64,000 bases of DNA from Novosphingobium capsulatum NBRC 12533 (GCF_001598375.1 NZ_BCYV01000015.1:1-64000); one strand, 5' to 3'; numbered from the stretch's first letter, positions 9,753-18,551 are shown. Numbers and translations are program-made. The notes: generated by a model from the letters alone, not told the origin.

Positions 9753-10787
9753 TCAGCTCTTGGTAAAGGCGGAAGAGGGGGGCGCCGCAGCGGCAGCGGG
9801 ATCGCGGCGCCGGGCGGTCCACAGCTTGACGATCAGTTCGTGCCCGGCCAGCGCCTGTTCGGCGAGCGGGGTAAACCCGGCATCGCCCAGCAGCTTGGCC
9901 ATCTGCGCATCGGAAAAGCCCAGGCGGGCATGGGCATGGGCCAGGCGCAATTCCTCGCGATCGTGCGCGGCAAAATCGACCACGGCAATGCGCCCGCCCG
10001 GGGCGGTGACGCGCGCGGCCTCGGCCAGCACGGCCTCGGGTGCCAGGGCATAGTGCAGCACCTGGTGGAACAGCACCGTGTCGAACCCGCCATCGGCAAA
10101 CGGCAGCGACAGGAAATCCCCTTGCACCAGATCGACCTGTCCGGCCGGCAGGCCCTGCAGCCGCGTGCGCGCCAGGCGCAGCATTTCCGGGCTCTTGTCG
10201 AGCGCAGTGACGTGGCTGGCACGCGGCGCGAGCAATTGCGCCATGCGACCGGTGCCGGTGCCCACGTCGAGCAGGTGGCCGAGCGGCTGGCCCGCGCCGG
10301 CCGCATCGAGCAAGCCGATCAGCGCGGCCTCCACCGGGCCATCGGCGATGTGCAGGCTGCGCAACTGGTCCCAATCGGCAGCATGGCGGGCAAAGTATTC
10401 GGCCGCGCTCGCCTCGCGCGTGGCGCGGATCGCGTCGAGATGCTGGCGATCCTCGCGCACTTCGCGGGCGAAATCAGCGTCCTCCGCCTCGGCCGCGGCA
10501 AGCACGCGGGCCAGCGCCGTGCCAAGCGCGGAGGGCGCCCCGCGCCGCGCGGTTTCTTCGGCAATCGCCGCGCGCAGGAACACCCAGCCACCCTCGCGCC
10601 GCCGCTCGGCCAGGCCCGCATCGCACAGGATCTTCACATGGCGCGAGACGCGCGGCTGGCTTTGGCCCAGTACCTGCGCAAGCTCACCCACGGCCAGCTC
10701 CATGCTGGCCAGAAGGCGCATGATGCGCAGGCGCGTGGGATCGGCCAGGGCGCGCAAGGATTCGAGCAGGTTCATGAGCAGTGGCAT
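9753..10787 (-). CDS. ArsR-family regulator fused to a SAM methyltransferase domain
   Basis: About 344 residues. Residues 1-90 are an ArsR winged helix (LADPTRLRIMRLLASMELAVGELAQVLGQSQPRVSRHVKIL). Residues about 150-300 are a Rossmann methyltransferase with the SAM motif LLDVGTGTGRMAQ. It heads the metF-metH operon. ArsR-type SahR regulators of the methionine cycle respond to S-adenosylhomocysteine, and the fused SAM/SAH-binding domain fits such a sensor; that assignment is inference. I chose the ATG at 10787, nine bases after AAGG, over 10796. Two perfect dyads overlap and flank this start, pointing to autoregulation. I cannot tell whether the methyltransferase is catalytic or only a ligand-binding domain. 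Confidence 0.88.
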   Translation of the reverse strand: MPLLMNLLESLRALADPTRLRIMRLLASMELAVGELAQVLGQSQPRVSRHVKILCDAGLAERRREGGWVFLRAAIAEETARRGAPSALGTALARVLAAAEAEDADFAREVREDRQHLDAIRATREASAAEYFARHAADWDQLRSLHIADGPVEAALIGLLDAAGAGQPLGHLLDVGTGTGRMAQLLAPRASHVTALDKSPEMLRLARTRLQGLPAGQVDLVQGDFLSLPFADGGFDTVLFHQVLHYALAPEAVLAEAARVTAPGGRIAVVDFAAHDREELRLAHAHARLGFSDAQMAKLLGDAGFTPLAEQALAGHELIVKLWTARRRDPAAAAAPPSSAFTKS

Positions 10788-10835
10788 ATAAAGCAACCTT
10801 TATATCGGTCAATCCATATAAAGAGTTCTTTATAT
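10786..10835. promoter_or_regulatory. Tandem ATATAAAG dyads, predicted regulator operator
   Basis: ATATAAAG-CAAC-CTTTATAT (10786-10805) and ATATAAAGA-GT-TCTTTATAT (10816-10835) are perfect inverted repeats. Their starts are 30 bp apart, about three helical turns, and the first covers the start codon of the ArsR-type gene. Two helically phased identical half-site dyads in an otherwise GC-rich sequence are strong evidence for a dimeric repressor site. Confidence 0.8.
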
Positions 10836-10978
10836 CCGTAAGCAAGCCTTACGAACGGCATTGATCCACCAAGGATGCCCAGCCAAGTTTGCCATTGGCT
10901 TGACACTGGCGCGCCGGTAATACCCATAGGGCAAGTTTCGGCCATGCGCCGACAGGAACGAACAAGGAAGCCCCCACG

Positions 10979-11326
10979 ATGAAGAAGCTCTTCCCGACGG
11001 CCATTGCTGGCGCTGCCCTGGTTGCCGCCGCGCTGTCGCTCTCCGCCTGCGGCCGTTCGGACGATGCCTCGACGGAAGCCTCGCCCGACAACGTGGAAAT
11101 GCCGGCCGACGAATTGCCCGCCACCGACGTTTCGGCTGCCGCCCCGGCCCCGGTCGATGCCCCCGCCGCCGATCCCAGCGCCGCCGCGCAAACCGCCGAA
11201 GACGCCGCCCGCAGCGCCGCCGACAATGCCGCCGCCGCAGCCGACGCTGCCAAGGCTGCCGCAGCCGCCGCCGAAGCGGGCGATGCCAGCGCGAACGGTG
11301 GCGCCAACAGCAACCCCAAGATGTAA
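10979..11326 (+). CDS. Small Ala/Asp-rich lipoprotein
   Basis: A 115-residue predicted lipoprotein with a signal peptide ending in the lipobox LSAC. The mature part is almost wholly Ala, Asp, Pro and Ser, with a C-terminal alanine-rich stretch likely to be helical (repeated AADAAKAAAAAAEAG-like units). AAGGAAG upstream of the ATG supports the start. No enzymatic motif is present. It may be a periplasmic coiled or disordered spacer, and its function is unknown. Confidence 0.72.
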   Translation: MKKLFPTAIAGAALVAAALSLSACGRSDDASTEASPDNVEMPADELPATDVSAAAPAPVDAPAADPSAAAQTAEDAARSAADNAAAAADAAKAAAAAAEAGDASANGGANSNPKM

Positions 11327-11387
11327 CAGGCCCATGGCGCGAAGCGGTGCCTCGCACTCTTCGCGCCAGCCTGCCCCTCATCTGACC

Positions 11388-11585
11388 ATGCGCGCATTTC
11401 TGGCCCTTGCCCTCATGCTGCCGCTGGCGGCTTGCCAGCAGGACAGCGACCCCGGCCCCGGCGGCGTCACCCGCGGCGAAGCCCGCGCGCTCGATGAAGC
11501 CGCCACCATGCTCGACAGCCGCCCGGCCCCGCCGCCGCTGGTCGATGCCACTGTGCCGGCAGACGCGGCATCAGCGGCGCCTTAA
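11388..11585 (+). CDS. Small lipoprotein
   Basis: A 65-residue protein beginning MRAFLALALMLPLAAC, a compact lipoprotein signal with the lipobox LAAC. It is followed by a polar, proline-rich tail. It lies 61 bases after the preceding lipoprotein gene on the same strand, so the two may be co-transcribed. The function is not recognisable. The small size makes the call less certain, but the signal sequence is convincing. Confidence 0.6.
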   Translation: MRAFLALALMLPLAACQQDSDPGPGGVTRGEARALDEAATMLDSRPAPPPLVDATVPADAASAAP

Positions 11586-11593
11586 GAAGATGT

Positions 11594-11657
11594 TTCGCGC
11601 AGAGGCGCTGAGGCGCGGAGATTCCATTTTCTCTGCGCCTCAGCGCCTCTGCGCGAA
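11594..11657. repeat. Inverted repeat of the GCGCAGAGGCGC family
   Basis: Perfect arms of about 23 bp starting TTCGCGCAGAGGCGCTGAGG enclose an 18-bp loop. A second member with the same arm sequence lies at 46700-46761. The hairpin follows the small lipoprotein gene by nine bases, so it may double as a terminator. Confidence 0.75.
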
Positions 11658-11684
11658 CAAAAAATCGCCCACGTGCGGACGTTC

Positions 11685-11827
11685 TCGCATTTTGCGCAAG
11701 CAGAATAGCTGGACCCCGGATCAAGTCCGGGGTGACGATGAGTTTTTACGTCATCTCTATTTTCTCGTCACCCCGGACTTGATCCGGGGTCCAGCTTAAT
11801 AACGCGCTAAGTCTGCGATCATCGCGC
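11685..11827. repeat. Composite palindromic element, copy 1
   Basis: Two oppositely oriented copies of a palindrome containing ACCCCGGATCAAGTCCGGGG (11708-11737 and 11766-11795) flank a 28-base centre. Sequence outside the arms (a left flank of about 26 bases and a right flank of about 30) matches the copy at 53860-54001, so the unit is about 140 bp. The centre is inverted between the two copies. Confidence 0.7.
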
Positions 11828-11870
11828 CAATAACAGCCTGCCACCAATCCCGGCTGACCCCGCCAAACCC

Positions 11871-12830
11871 TTAAACCTCCAGCGAGCAACCGCCGCAATC
11901 GTCGGTTTCCACCTGGATCGTGGTATGGCCGATGCCGAAATCATGCTCCAGATCGTGTGCCACATGGGCCAGGAATGCGTCGCCTGGGTGGCCCTGCGGC
12001 ATGATCAGGTGCGCGGTCAGTGCGGTTTCAGTGGTGCTCATCGGCCAGATATGCAGATCGTGCACCCGCGCCACGCCCGGCATGGCGGCCAGCGCGGCAC
12101 TGACCTTGTTCGGATCGATCCCCGGGGGCACGGCCTGAAGACCCAGCTTGAGTGAGTCGCGTGCCAGACCCCAGGTGCCCACGGCAATCACCACCACGAT
12201 GACCAGGCTGGTCAGCGGGTCGATCCAGGTCCACCCGGTCATCGCCATGGCGAGGCCGGCGAGCACGACGCCTGCTGAAACAGCCGCGTCGGCGGCCATG
12301 TGCAGATAGGCGCCGCGCAGGTTGATGTCGTGCTTGCTGCCACGCATGAACAGCAGGGCGGTAAAAGTGTTAATGACGATGCCGATCGCCGCGACGATCA
12401 TCACCGGGCCGGGCGACACCGCCTCTGGCTCCATCAGGCGGCGCACGCTTTCCACCAGGATCGCGCCCAGCGCCACCAGCAGCAGCGCGGCATTGCCGAG
12501 CGCGGCCAGGATCGAGCTGGACTTGAAGCCATAAGTGAAGCGGCCCTGCGGCGGCCGCGCCGAGAGCACGCTGGCGCCCCAGGCCATGAACAGGCTCAGC
12601 ACGTCGGACAGGTTGTGCCCGGCATCGGCGACCAGCGCCATCGAGCCGCTGACGATGCCATAGCCACCCTCGACCACCACGAACGCGGTGTTGAGCGCAA
12701 TCCCCAGGGCAAAGGCGCGGCCGAAACTGGCCGGCGCATGGCTGTGCCCTGGGCCATGGTGGTGGCCGTGGTCGTGCCCATGGTCATGAGCATGGGCGTG
12801 GTGGTGATCGTGGTGATGGCCGGCAGACAT
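11871..12830 (-). CDS. Cation diffusion facilitator (zinc exporter)
   Basis: A 319-residue CDF transporter that probably exports Zn2+ (possibly Co2+ or Cd2+) in exchange for protons. A very His-rich cytoplasmic N-terminus (residues 4-31, mostly HDH and HGH repeats) precedes six transmembrane segments. The metal-site motif ALVADAGHNLSDVL near residue 70 and a second HMAADAAVSAGVV are visible. The C-terminal cytoplasmic domain (MPGVARVHDLHIWPMSTTETALTAHL) is typical of the CzcD/ZitB branch. It appears to be a single-gene unit, and no metal regulator is adjacent. Confidence 0.93.
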   Translation of the reverse strand: MSAGHHHDHHHAHAHDHGHDHGHHHGPGHSHAPASFGRAFALGIALNTAFVVVEGGYGIVSGSMALVADAGHNLSDVLSLFMAWGASVLSARPPQGRFTYGFKSSSILAALGNAALLLVALGAILVESVRRLMEPEAVSPGPVMIVAAIGIVINTFTALLFMRGSKHDINLRGAYLHMAADAAVSAGVVLAGLAMAMTGWTWIDPLTSLVIVVVIAVGTWGLARDSLKLGLQAVPPGIDPNKVSAALAAMPGVARVHDLHIWPMSTTETALTAHLIMPQGHPGDAFLAHVAHDLEHDFGIGHTTIQVETDDCGGCSLEV

Positions 12831-12886
12831 GGCGCCGGCTTAGCCACAAAAATCGCGCCGGCAAAATGAATTGCCGGGCATTTGCG

Positions 12887-14149
12887 TCACCCCTGGCGCC
12901 ACCGCGCGGCAAAGAACCCGTCGATGCCGCCCTCTTGCGCCAGCATGCCAGGGTCGCTGCGCAGCCATCCCTGCGGCGTGGGCGCAATGCCCGCCGGCAA
13001 TTCGCCCTCCTGGATCGGCGCCGGATCGAGACCGGCAAAGGCGGCAGCCTGCGCCTCGCCCTCGGCCGGTTCGAGCGAGCAGGTGGCATAGACCAGCGTG
13101 CCGCCCGGCCGCAGCCAGGCAGCGCTGCGTGCCAGCATCTGCGCCTGCAACTGGGTCAACTCGTCCATCGCGGCCAGGCGATGCAGCACATCGGGATGGC
13201 GGCGGCAGGTGCCCGTGGCACTGCATGGCGCATCGAGCAGCACGGCATCGAACGGTTCATCGGGCTGCCATTTCAGCGCATCGGCCTGCACCACCGTGGC
13301 CGCCAGGCTGGTGCGCGCCAGGTTGGCCGACAGCCGCTCCAGCCGACGGGCCGACTTGTCGAGCGCGGTGACGGTCCAGCCCGCGGCGGCCAGTTGCATG
13401 GTCTTGCCGCCGGGCGCGGCACAGAGATCGAGCACGCGCCGCCCCTCGCCCGCGCCGAGCAGGCGCGCCGGCAGGCTCGCCGCCAGGTCCTGCACCCACC
13501 ATGCACCCTCGGCAAAACCGGGCAGGCTCTCCACCGCCTGGCCGCGCGGCAGGCGAACATGGCCGGGCAACAGCGACTGCCCGCCCAGTTCCTCCACCCA
13601 ACGCGCGGTTTCGCCTGCGTCGCGCAGGCTGAGATCGAGCGGCGGCGGCGTGGCAATGCCGGCGGCGATCGCGGCGGTGCGGCCGGGCCAGGCCTGATCC
13701 CAGCGCGCGGCCACGGCCGGCGGCAGGGTGGGCGCATCAGGCAGCGCCGCCCCACGCTTGAGCAGCGCGGAAAACACCCCATGGGCCAAGCGGCGCGGAC
13801 CGCCCATCAGCAGCGGCAGACCCGTGGCGATCACCGCATGCGGCGGCAGGCCCAGGCGCAGCGCCTGCGCCAGCATCAGTTGCAGCACGGCGCGCGCCTT
13901 GGCATCGTCGGGCAGCACGGTCTGCGTGGCGCTGTCGATCAGCGCATCGAGATCGGGCAGCCAGCGCAGCGCCTCTTGCACGATGGCCATGGCCAGGGCG
14001 CGGTCATCGCCACGCTCGATCGCGCGCAGCACCGGGGGCGCCGCCTGGTCCAGCGGGTCGCCACGGCGCAACACGGCATCAAGCAGGCGCAGCGCGGCGC
14101 GGCGCGCGGGCACGCCGGGGGTCTCATCGGTCTGTCGGTTAGGGGCCAT
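12887..14149 (-). CDS. rsmB: 16S rRNA cytosine-C5 methyltransferase, RsmB type
   Basis: About 420 residues. An N-terminal NusB-like RNA-binding domain (residues about 15-140) is followed by a Rossmann methyltransferase. Motifs seen are VLDLCAAPGGKTMQLA (SAM binding), LLDAPCSATGTCRRHPD with the catalytic-type PC pair, and LVYATCSLEPAEGE with the second cysteine. RsmB methylates C967 of 16S rRNA in E. coli, and the same role is expected here. The ATG at 14149 follows GGAG. It is divergent from a DUF1674 gene 60 bases away. Confidence 0.93.
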   Translation of the reverse strand: MAPNRQTDETPGVPARRAALRLLDAVLRRGDPLDQAAPPVLRAIERGDDRALAMAIVQEALRWLPDLDALIDSATQTVLPDDAKARAVLQLMLAQALRLGLPPHAVIATGLPLLMGGPRRLAHGVFSALLKRGAALPDAPTLPPAVAARWDQAWPGRTAAIAAGIATPPPLDLSLRDAGETARWVEELGGQSLLPGHVRLPRGQAVESLPGFAEGAWWVQDLAASLPARLLGAGEGRRVLDLCAAPGGKTMQLAAAGWTVTALDKSARRLERLSANLARTSLAATVVQADALKWQPDEPFDAVLLDAPCSATGTCRRHPDVLHRLAAMDELTQLQAQMLARSAAWLRPGGTLVYATCSLEPAEGEAQAAAFAGLDPAPIQEGELPAGIAPTPQGWLRSDPGMLAQEGGIDGFFAARWRQG

Positions 14150-14209
14150 CTCCGCGCCTATCGCGCCTTATGCCCCATTTGGCAATTGCGCGCGAAGACG
14201 CAAAGGCGC

Positions 14210-14410
14210 ATGGCCATCCGCATGGACAAGCCGCTTCCCGCCAACCGGCAGCGCGCGACGCAGCGCCCCGCGCCCTTTGCCAAGCCCGCCCACTGGACCG
14301 ATGCGCCGGCCCCGCCGCCGCGCGTGGCCGAGCCCACGCAAGACCCTGACGGCCTTGACCCAACCCGCTATGGCGATTGGGAAAAGAACGGGATTGCGAT
14401 CGACTTCTGA
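14210..14410 (+). CDS. DUF1674 protein, SdhAF4-like assembly factor
   Basis: A 66-residue protein ending in DPTRYGDWEKNGIAIDF, the diagnostic C-terminal motif of the DUF1674 family. Its mitochondrial relative SDHAF4 helps assemble the flavoprotein subunit of succinate dehydrogenase. By analogy it may chaperone SdhA here, but no sdh gene is in view. The start could be 14210 or 14222; AAAGG is only a few bases before 14210. The N-terminal half is proline-rich and probably disordered. Confidence 0.82.
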   Translation: MAIRMDKPLPANRQRATQRPAPFAKPAHWTDAPAPPPRVAEPTQDPDGLDPTRYGDWEKNGIAIDF

Positions 14411-14428
14411 ACGGAGTGTCGGGCCGCC

Positions 14429-15109
14429 TCAGGCCAGGCCCAGGCGATCAGCATAGATCAGCCGACCGGCGGCCAGACGCCACAGCGCCTGGGTGAAATC
14501 CGCCTCGGGCAGCGCAAAGCAGCCATCACTGCGCCCGAGCTTGCCCCATTTGGCCAGCATGTCCGGGTTGGCATACCACGCCGGGTGCACCACGATCGCG
14601 CGGTCCTGCGCCATGTTGTTATCGGGATCGACCCCGGTAAGCCGGATCGAGCTGCCATATTTGCCGCGATACCATTCGTTGGTCACGAATGCCCCTCGCG
14701 AGGTCGCCAGGCTGTTGATCTGGTTCGAGAAGAACTTGAGAAAGCCATCGTGCTCGGGATCGGAGCCACGGCCATGGGCTACCAGGATCGAATCGACCCG
14801 GCCAGCCTGCAGATCGGCAAAGTGGAAGCGCGGCAGTGACGAGGGCAGCGAGAAATCGGCAATGCCGACCATATCGGTGTGCCACAAGAGATTGGCCACG
14901 CGATCGCGCTGCTGGGCCGCCACATCCAGTACGCGGCGATGCTGCTGCGGCATCGACCAGGCCTGGGCAAACACGCGTGGCGCGCTGGCGGCGCCGGCAA
15001 GCGCACCACCGGCGGCCACCATGCCGCGCAGCACGCCGCGCCGTGACGTGCCCTCGGCATGCACGCTGCCGGCTGCGGCGCCGGTCTTGTCTGCCAGATG
15101 CTGCTTCAT
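14429..15109 (-). CDS. Tat-exported murein L,D-transpeptidase-like protein
   Basis: About 226 residues of the YkuD_2-type L,D-transpeptidase family. The N-terminus carries a twin-arginine signal (SRRGVLRGMVAAGG), so export through Tat is predicted. The C-terminal part has GRSDGCFALP, holding the predicted nucleophilic cysteine, and an upstream histidine in ILVAHGRGSDPEHDGF. Such enzymes cross-link or modify peptidoglycan in the periplasm, although this subfamily is poorly characterised. It is not obviously in an operon. Confidence 0.85.
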   Translation of the reverse strand: MKQHLADKTGAAAGSVHAEGTSRRGVLRGMVAAGGALAGAASAPRVFAQAWSMPQQHRRVLDVAAQQRDRVANLLWHTDMVGIADFSLPSSLPRFHFADLQAGRVDSILVAHGRGSDPEHDGFLKFFSNQINSLATSRGAFVTNEWYRGKYGSSIRLTGVDPDNNMAQDRAIVVHPAWYANPDMLAKWGKLGRSDGCFALPEADFTQALWRLAAGRLIYADRLGLA

Positions 15110-15163
15110 ATCCCGATCATGCCATGGTTTTCATGGGTGAAAGCTGAACAAGGTTACCACGGA

Positions 15164-15652
15164 TCAACCTTGGCTCACAGCCCCGAGTTGCTGCAACGCA
15201 GCACTATCTACCCGAATGATCCGCCATTCGTCCATCATGCGTGCGCCCAGTGACCGGTAGAACGCGATCGACGGCGCATTCCAATCGAGCACCGACCATT
15301 CCAGCCGCGCACAGCCGCGCGCCACGGCAAGCCTTGCCAAGGCCTGCAACAGCGCCTTGCCCAAGCCGGCGCCGCGCGCCTCAGGCCGCACGTAAAGGTC
15401 TTCCAGATAAATTCCCGGCTTGCCTTCGAACGTGGAAAAGTTGTGAAAGAACAAGGCAAAGCCCTGCCCCACGCCGTCCTGCTCGGCCACCAGCACTTCG
15501 GCCATCGGGCGCGGGCCGAACAGATGCTCGCCCAGCGTGGCTTCGTCAAAGCGCACCGCATGCGAGAGCTTTTCATAGGCAGCCAGATCGCGAACAAGCT
15601 GCGCCACCAGCGGCAGATCAGCGCGCGTGGCCGGGCGCACCGCGATCGTCAT
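15164..15652 (-). CDS. GNAT N-acetyltransferase, diamine-acetyltransferase-like
   Basis: A 162-residue GNAT fold. The acetyl-CoA loop is VRPEARGAGLGKALL, preceded by FHNFSTFEGKPGIYLEDLYV, which is typical of the spermidine/thialysine N-acetyltransferase branch. The substrate is probably a small amine, but that is inference. Its ATG overlaps the preceding stop as ATGA, so it is the third gene of an ispG-led operon. Confidence 0.88.
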   Translation of the reverse strand: MTIAVRPATRADLPLVAQLVRDLAAYEKLSHAVRFDEATLGEHLFGPRPMAEVLVAEQDGVGQGFALFFHNFSTFEGKPGIYLEDLYVRPEARGAGLGKALLQALARLAVARGCARLEWSVLDWNAPSIAFYRSLGARMMDEWRIIRVDSAALQQLGAVSQG

Positions 15653-16239
15653 GGCGCCGGCACCAGGGCATCGACGCCGATCCAGATCGTCATTGGCTGG
15701 CCACCCATCGGCGGCGTCGCGGTGATCACGGCATAGGCATGGCCACTGTCGCGCAACGTCGTTTCCTTCGTCACGGTAAAGCCCAGCAGGGCCAGCGCGG
15801 TGTCCTTTTCCGCCGCGCTCACCACGTTCCAGGCGCGCTCTCGCGTTGCGCCGTCCTGGCCGCCGGTGATGCCGCGCAGGAGGATCAGGATCTGGGCGTG
15901 GCGCAGGCGCGCCTCATCGGCGCGGCCCAGGCGTGGCAGGGCCTGTTCTTCCAGATAGAGCGCATTGAGATTGAGCGGATCGATCGCGCGTTGCGCCTGC
16001 GCCATGGCGAGGCTGCGCGCGGGATCACGCTCGATCGTGGCCCAGGCCGATTGCGCCTGGTCCCATTCGGGCACGGTGCCCCCCAGACGGGCACGGTTCT
16101 GCCAGCGCAGCGCGCGTGCATCCACGCTGGCATCGCCCTGCTCGAACCGCGCCAGCCCGGCCTGAAACGCGTCCTGCGCCAAGGCTGGCCCGGCCGCGAT
16201 GATCAGCGGCGCAGCCAGCAGCACCATGGCCGGCTTCAC
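15649..16239 (-). CDS. Secreted DUF4919-like protein
   Basis: A 196-residue protein with a signal peptide ending GPALA and a TPR-like helical region ([33 protein letters not shown]). A C-terminal segment ([22 protein letters not shown]) resembles DUF4919. The molecular function is unknown and it is probably periplasmic. It overlaps ispG by ATGA upstream and the GNAT gene by ATGA downstream, so all three are translated as a unit. Confidence 0.75.
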   Translation of the reverse strand: MKPAMVLLAAPLIIAAGPALAQDAFQAGLARFEQGDASVDARALRWQNRARLGGTVPEWDQAQSAWATIERDPARSLAMAQAQRAIDPLNLNALYLEEQALPRLGRADEARLRHAQILILLRGITGGQDGATRERAWNVVSAAEKDTALALLGFTVTKETTLRDSGHAYAVITATPPMGGQPMTIWIGVDALVPAP

Positions 16240-17375
16240 TCTGCCGGCTCGCCCACTTTGGCCGCAGCCGCATCGGCCGCAGCTTCCATTTCGGCCGCCT
16301 TGGCCTCGACCAGAGCGACGATATGATCGAGCATCTCTTCGGACTGCACGGTGTGATCGGTCACGCCCGAGAGATAGACCATGTGCTTGCCATTGCCGCC
16401 GCCGGTCAGGCCGATATCGGTTTCGCGCGCTTCGCCCGGACCATTGACCACGCAGCCCAGCACCGAGAGCGAGATCGGCGTCTTGATATGCTGCAGCCGG
16501 GCTTCCAGCGCCTCGACCGTGCGGATCACGTCAAAGCCTTGGCGCGCACAGCTGGGGCACGACACCACGCGCACGCCGCGGGTGCGCAAGCCCAGGCTCT
16601 TGAGGATTTCAAAGCCGACGCGCACTTCCTCTTCCGGCTCGGCCGAAAGCGAGACGCGCAAGGTATCGCCGATGCCGGCCCACAGCAGGTTGCCGATGCC
16701 GATCGCCGACTTGACCGTGCCGCCGATCAAGCCACCAGCCTCGGTAATCCCCAGGTGCAGCGGGCAATCGACTGCTTCGGCCAGGCCCATGTAGGCCGAT
16801 ACCGCCAGGAACACGTCAGAGGCCTTCACCGCCACCTTGTATTCGTGAAAGTCGTGGTCTTGCAGCAGCTTGATATGATCCAGCGCGGATTCGACCAGTG
16901 CTTCCGGGCACGGCTCGCCATACTTTTCAAGCAGGTGCCGTTCCAGGCTGCCGCCATTGACGCCGATGCGGATGGCACAGCCATTGGCCTTGGCCGCGCG
17001 CACCACTTCAGCCACGCGATCGGCCGAGCCGATGTTGCCGGGGTTGATGCGCAGGCAGGCCGCGCCCGCGTCAGCCGCTTCCAGCGCGCGCTTGTAGTGG
17101 AAATGGATGTCGGCGATGATCGGAATGCGCGAGGCCTTGACGATCTTGCCGAGCGCCGCCGTGCTCGCCACGTCGGGGCAGGACACGCGGATAAGATCGG
17201 CGCCGGCATCCTCGCAGCGGCGGATCTGGTCGATCGTGGCCACGGCATCTTCCGTGGGCGTGTTGGTCATGGTCTGGACGGTGATAGGGGCATCGCCCCC
17301 GACCGGCACGCTGCCCACCATGATCTGGCGGCTCTGGCGGCGCACGATGGTGCGCCAGGGACGGATCTCGCTCAT
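16236..17375 (-). CDS. ispG: 4-hydroxy-3-methylbut-2-en-1-yl diphosphate synthase
   Basis: An iron-sulfur enzyme of the MEP isoprenoid pathway, 379 residues. It converts the cyclic diphosphate MEcPP to HMBPP. The N-terminal TIM-barrel part includes [20 protein letters not shown]. The 4Fe-4S ligands are in [13 protein letters not shown] and [19 protein letters not shown]. The Ala/Glu-rich tail beyond residue 355 is an extension. It is the first gene of a coupled unit with a DUF4919 protein and a GNAT protein, partners with no obvious isoprenoid role. Confidence 0.97.
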   Translation of the reverse strand: MSEIRPWRTIVRRQSRQIMVGSVPVGGDAPITVQTMTNTPTEDAVATIDQIRRCEDAGADLIRVSCPDVASTAALGKIVKASRIPIIADIHFHYKRALEAADAGAACLRINPGNIGSADRVAEVVRAAKANGCAIRIGVNGGSLERHLLEKYGEPCPEALVESALDHIKLLQDHDFHEYKVAVKASDVFLAVSAYMGLAEAVDCPLHLGITEAGGLIGGTVKSAIGIGNLLWAGIGDTLRVSLSAEPEEEVRVGFEILKSLGLRTRGVRVVSCPSCARQGFDVIRTVEALEARLQHIKTPISLSVLGCVVNGPGEARETDIGLTGGGNGKHMVYLSGVTDHTVQSEEMLDHIVALVEAKAAEMEAAADAAAAKVGEPAE

Positions 17376-17429
17376 GATCCAGGCTTATACCGCCTGCCCC
17401 GCGCCATGGCCACCCGGCATGAAGGGTGA

Positions 17430-17960
17430 TCAGAGCTTGCAGGCGTAAAGAAATTCCGGGTCGCAGTGGTTGCCCACCCAGAATTCGATATCGGCAATCT
17501 TTTCAAAGCCAAAGCGATGGTAAAAGCGCTGCGCATCGGGGTTGTCGCTATAGACCGTGAGCTGAATCTCGTCGGCGCCACGATCGCGCGCGGTGCCCAT
17601 CGCCCAATCCATCAGCTGCCGGCCCAGCCCGCCGCCGATGTGCGCGGGATCGGTATAAAGCTGCTTCAATTCCAGCGGCTTTTGCGGGTGCGTATAATCG
17701 CGCGGCAGCGTGCTATCGAGCACCAGCTTGCAGAACGCGACCAGCCGGCCATCATCCTCAATCACGGCGATGCGCATGCCCGGATCGGCGATCTGCCGCG
17801 CCGTTACCGCGTCGCTATGCGCCTCTTCCATGAACGCGGCAAAGTCTTCCGGCTTGTAGAGATGCTCGAACTTGGCCGAGATCGCGCGGCGGGCAAGGTC
17901 GGCCAGCGGCAGGGCATCAGCGGGGGTGGCAAGGCGCAGCGTCGTCATGCCAGGCTGCAT
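17430..17960 (-). CDS. GNAT N-acetyltransferase
   Basis: About 176 residues with the GNAT acetyl-CoA loop YTDPAHIGGGLGRQLMDWA and the C-terminal FYHRFGFEKIADIEFWVG. The substrate is unknown. The start is uncertain: 17960 (MQPGMTTLR) has CAGG six bases before it, 17948 (MTTLRLATPAD) begins at the domain edge, and 17978 is possible. The gene lies 21 bases after a DUF924 gene and is probably co-transcribed with it. Confidence 0.82.
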   Translation of the reverse strand: MQPGMTTLRLATPADALPLADLARRAISAKFEHLYKPEDFAAFMEEAHSDAVTARQIADPGMRIAVIEDDGRLVAFCKLVLDSTLPRDYTHPQKPLELKQLYTDPAHIGGGLGRQLMDWAMGTARDRGADEIQLTVYSDNPDAQRFYHRFGFEKIADIEFWVGNHCDPEFLYACKL

Positions 17961-17981
17961 AATGGCCTGGCGCGGCAATTG

Positions 17982-18536
17982 CTACCAATGGTTGCCGGCA
18001 GCCACGGCGCGCTTTTCCGCCGCCGAACTCACCCGGCCGAGCACGGCGTTGCGGTGGGGAAAGCGGCCAAAGCGCCAGACCATGCGCGCATGCGCCACGG
18101 CAAAACTGCGGATATAGCTGCTGCCCAGCGCGGTGAAGCGGGCGACGCTCTCGCGCTGCACCACGCGGTCTTCGCTGTGCATCAGGGGCATCAGCAGGAA
18201 TTGCCGCGCATCGCGGTCCAGCCCGCGGTCCCAGCCCCGGTGCAGGGCAACGCGGGTGAGCGCCAGGGCCAGATCGTCATAGGCAAAGGCCTGGGCGCTA
18301 TCGCGAAAGGCATTGCGCGGCACCTGGTCGAACAGCAGCACCGCCGCGCGCAGCGTGTCACGGTCCTTGGCCAATTCGGTGAGCGGCTGCGCCGCGATCG
18401 GGCCCAGCAGGGGCGCGAAACGATCGGCGATCGCCGCGTCGATTGCGGGATCGTTGGCAAAACGGGCCTGGGGTGACAACGCACGGAACCAGAAATGCAG
18501 CAGATCCTGCGCCCAGAAACGCGGCGTCGTCACCAT
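17982..18536 (-). CDS. DUF924 family protein
   Basis: A 184-residue soluble protein of the DUF924 family, recognised by DLLHFWFR at the start, LLFDQVPRNAFRDSAQAFAYDDLA in the middle and FLLMPLMHSED. Members are mostly helical, resemble TPR-like folds and have no established biochemical role. It lies upstream of a GNAT gene on the same strand. Confidence 0.88.
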   Translation of the reverse strand: MVTTPRFWAQDLLHFWFRALSPQARFANDPAIDAAIADRFAPLLGPIAAQPLTELAKDRDTLRAAVLLFDQVPRNAFRDSAQAFAYDDLALALTRVALHRGWDRGLDRDARQFLLMPLMHSEDRVVQRESVARFTALGSSYIRSFAVAHARMVWRFGRFPHRNAVLGRVSSAAEKRAVAAGNHW

Positions 18537-18551
18537 CGATTGGCCTATCCG

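Noticed and set aside
12866-14209. N-terminal extension of the DUF1674 frame across rsmB
   Set aside because: Only the last 66 codons match the family. The rest is antisense to rsmB.
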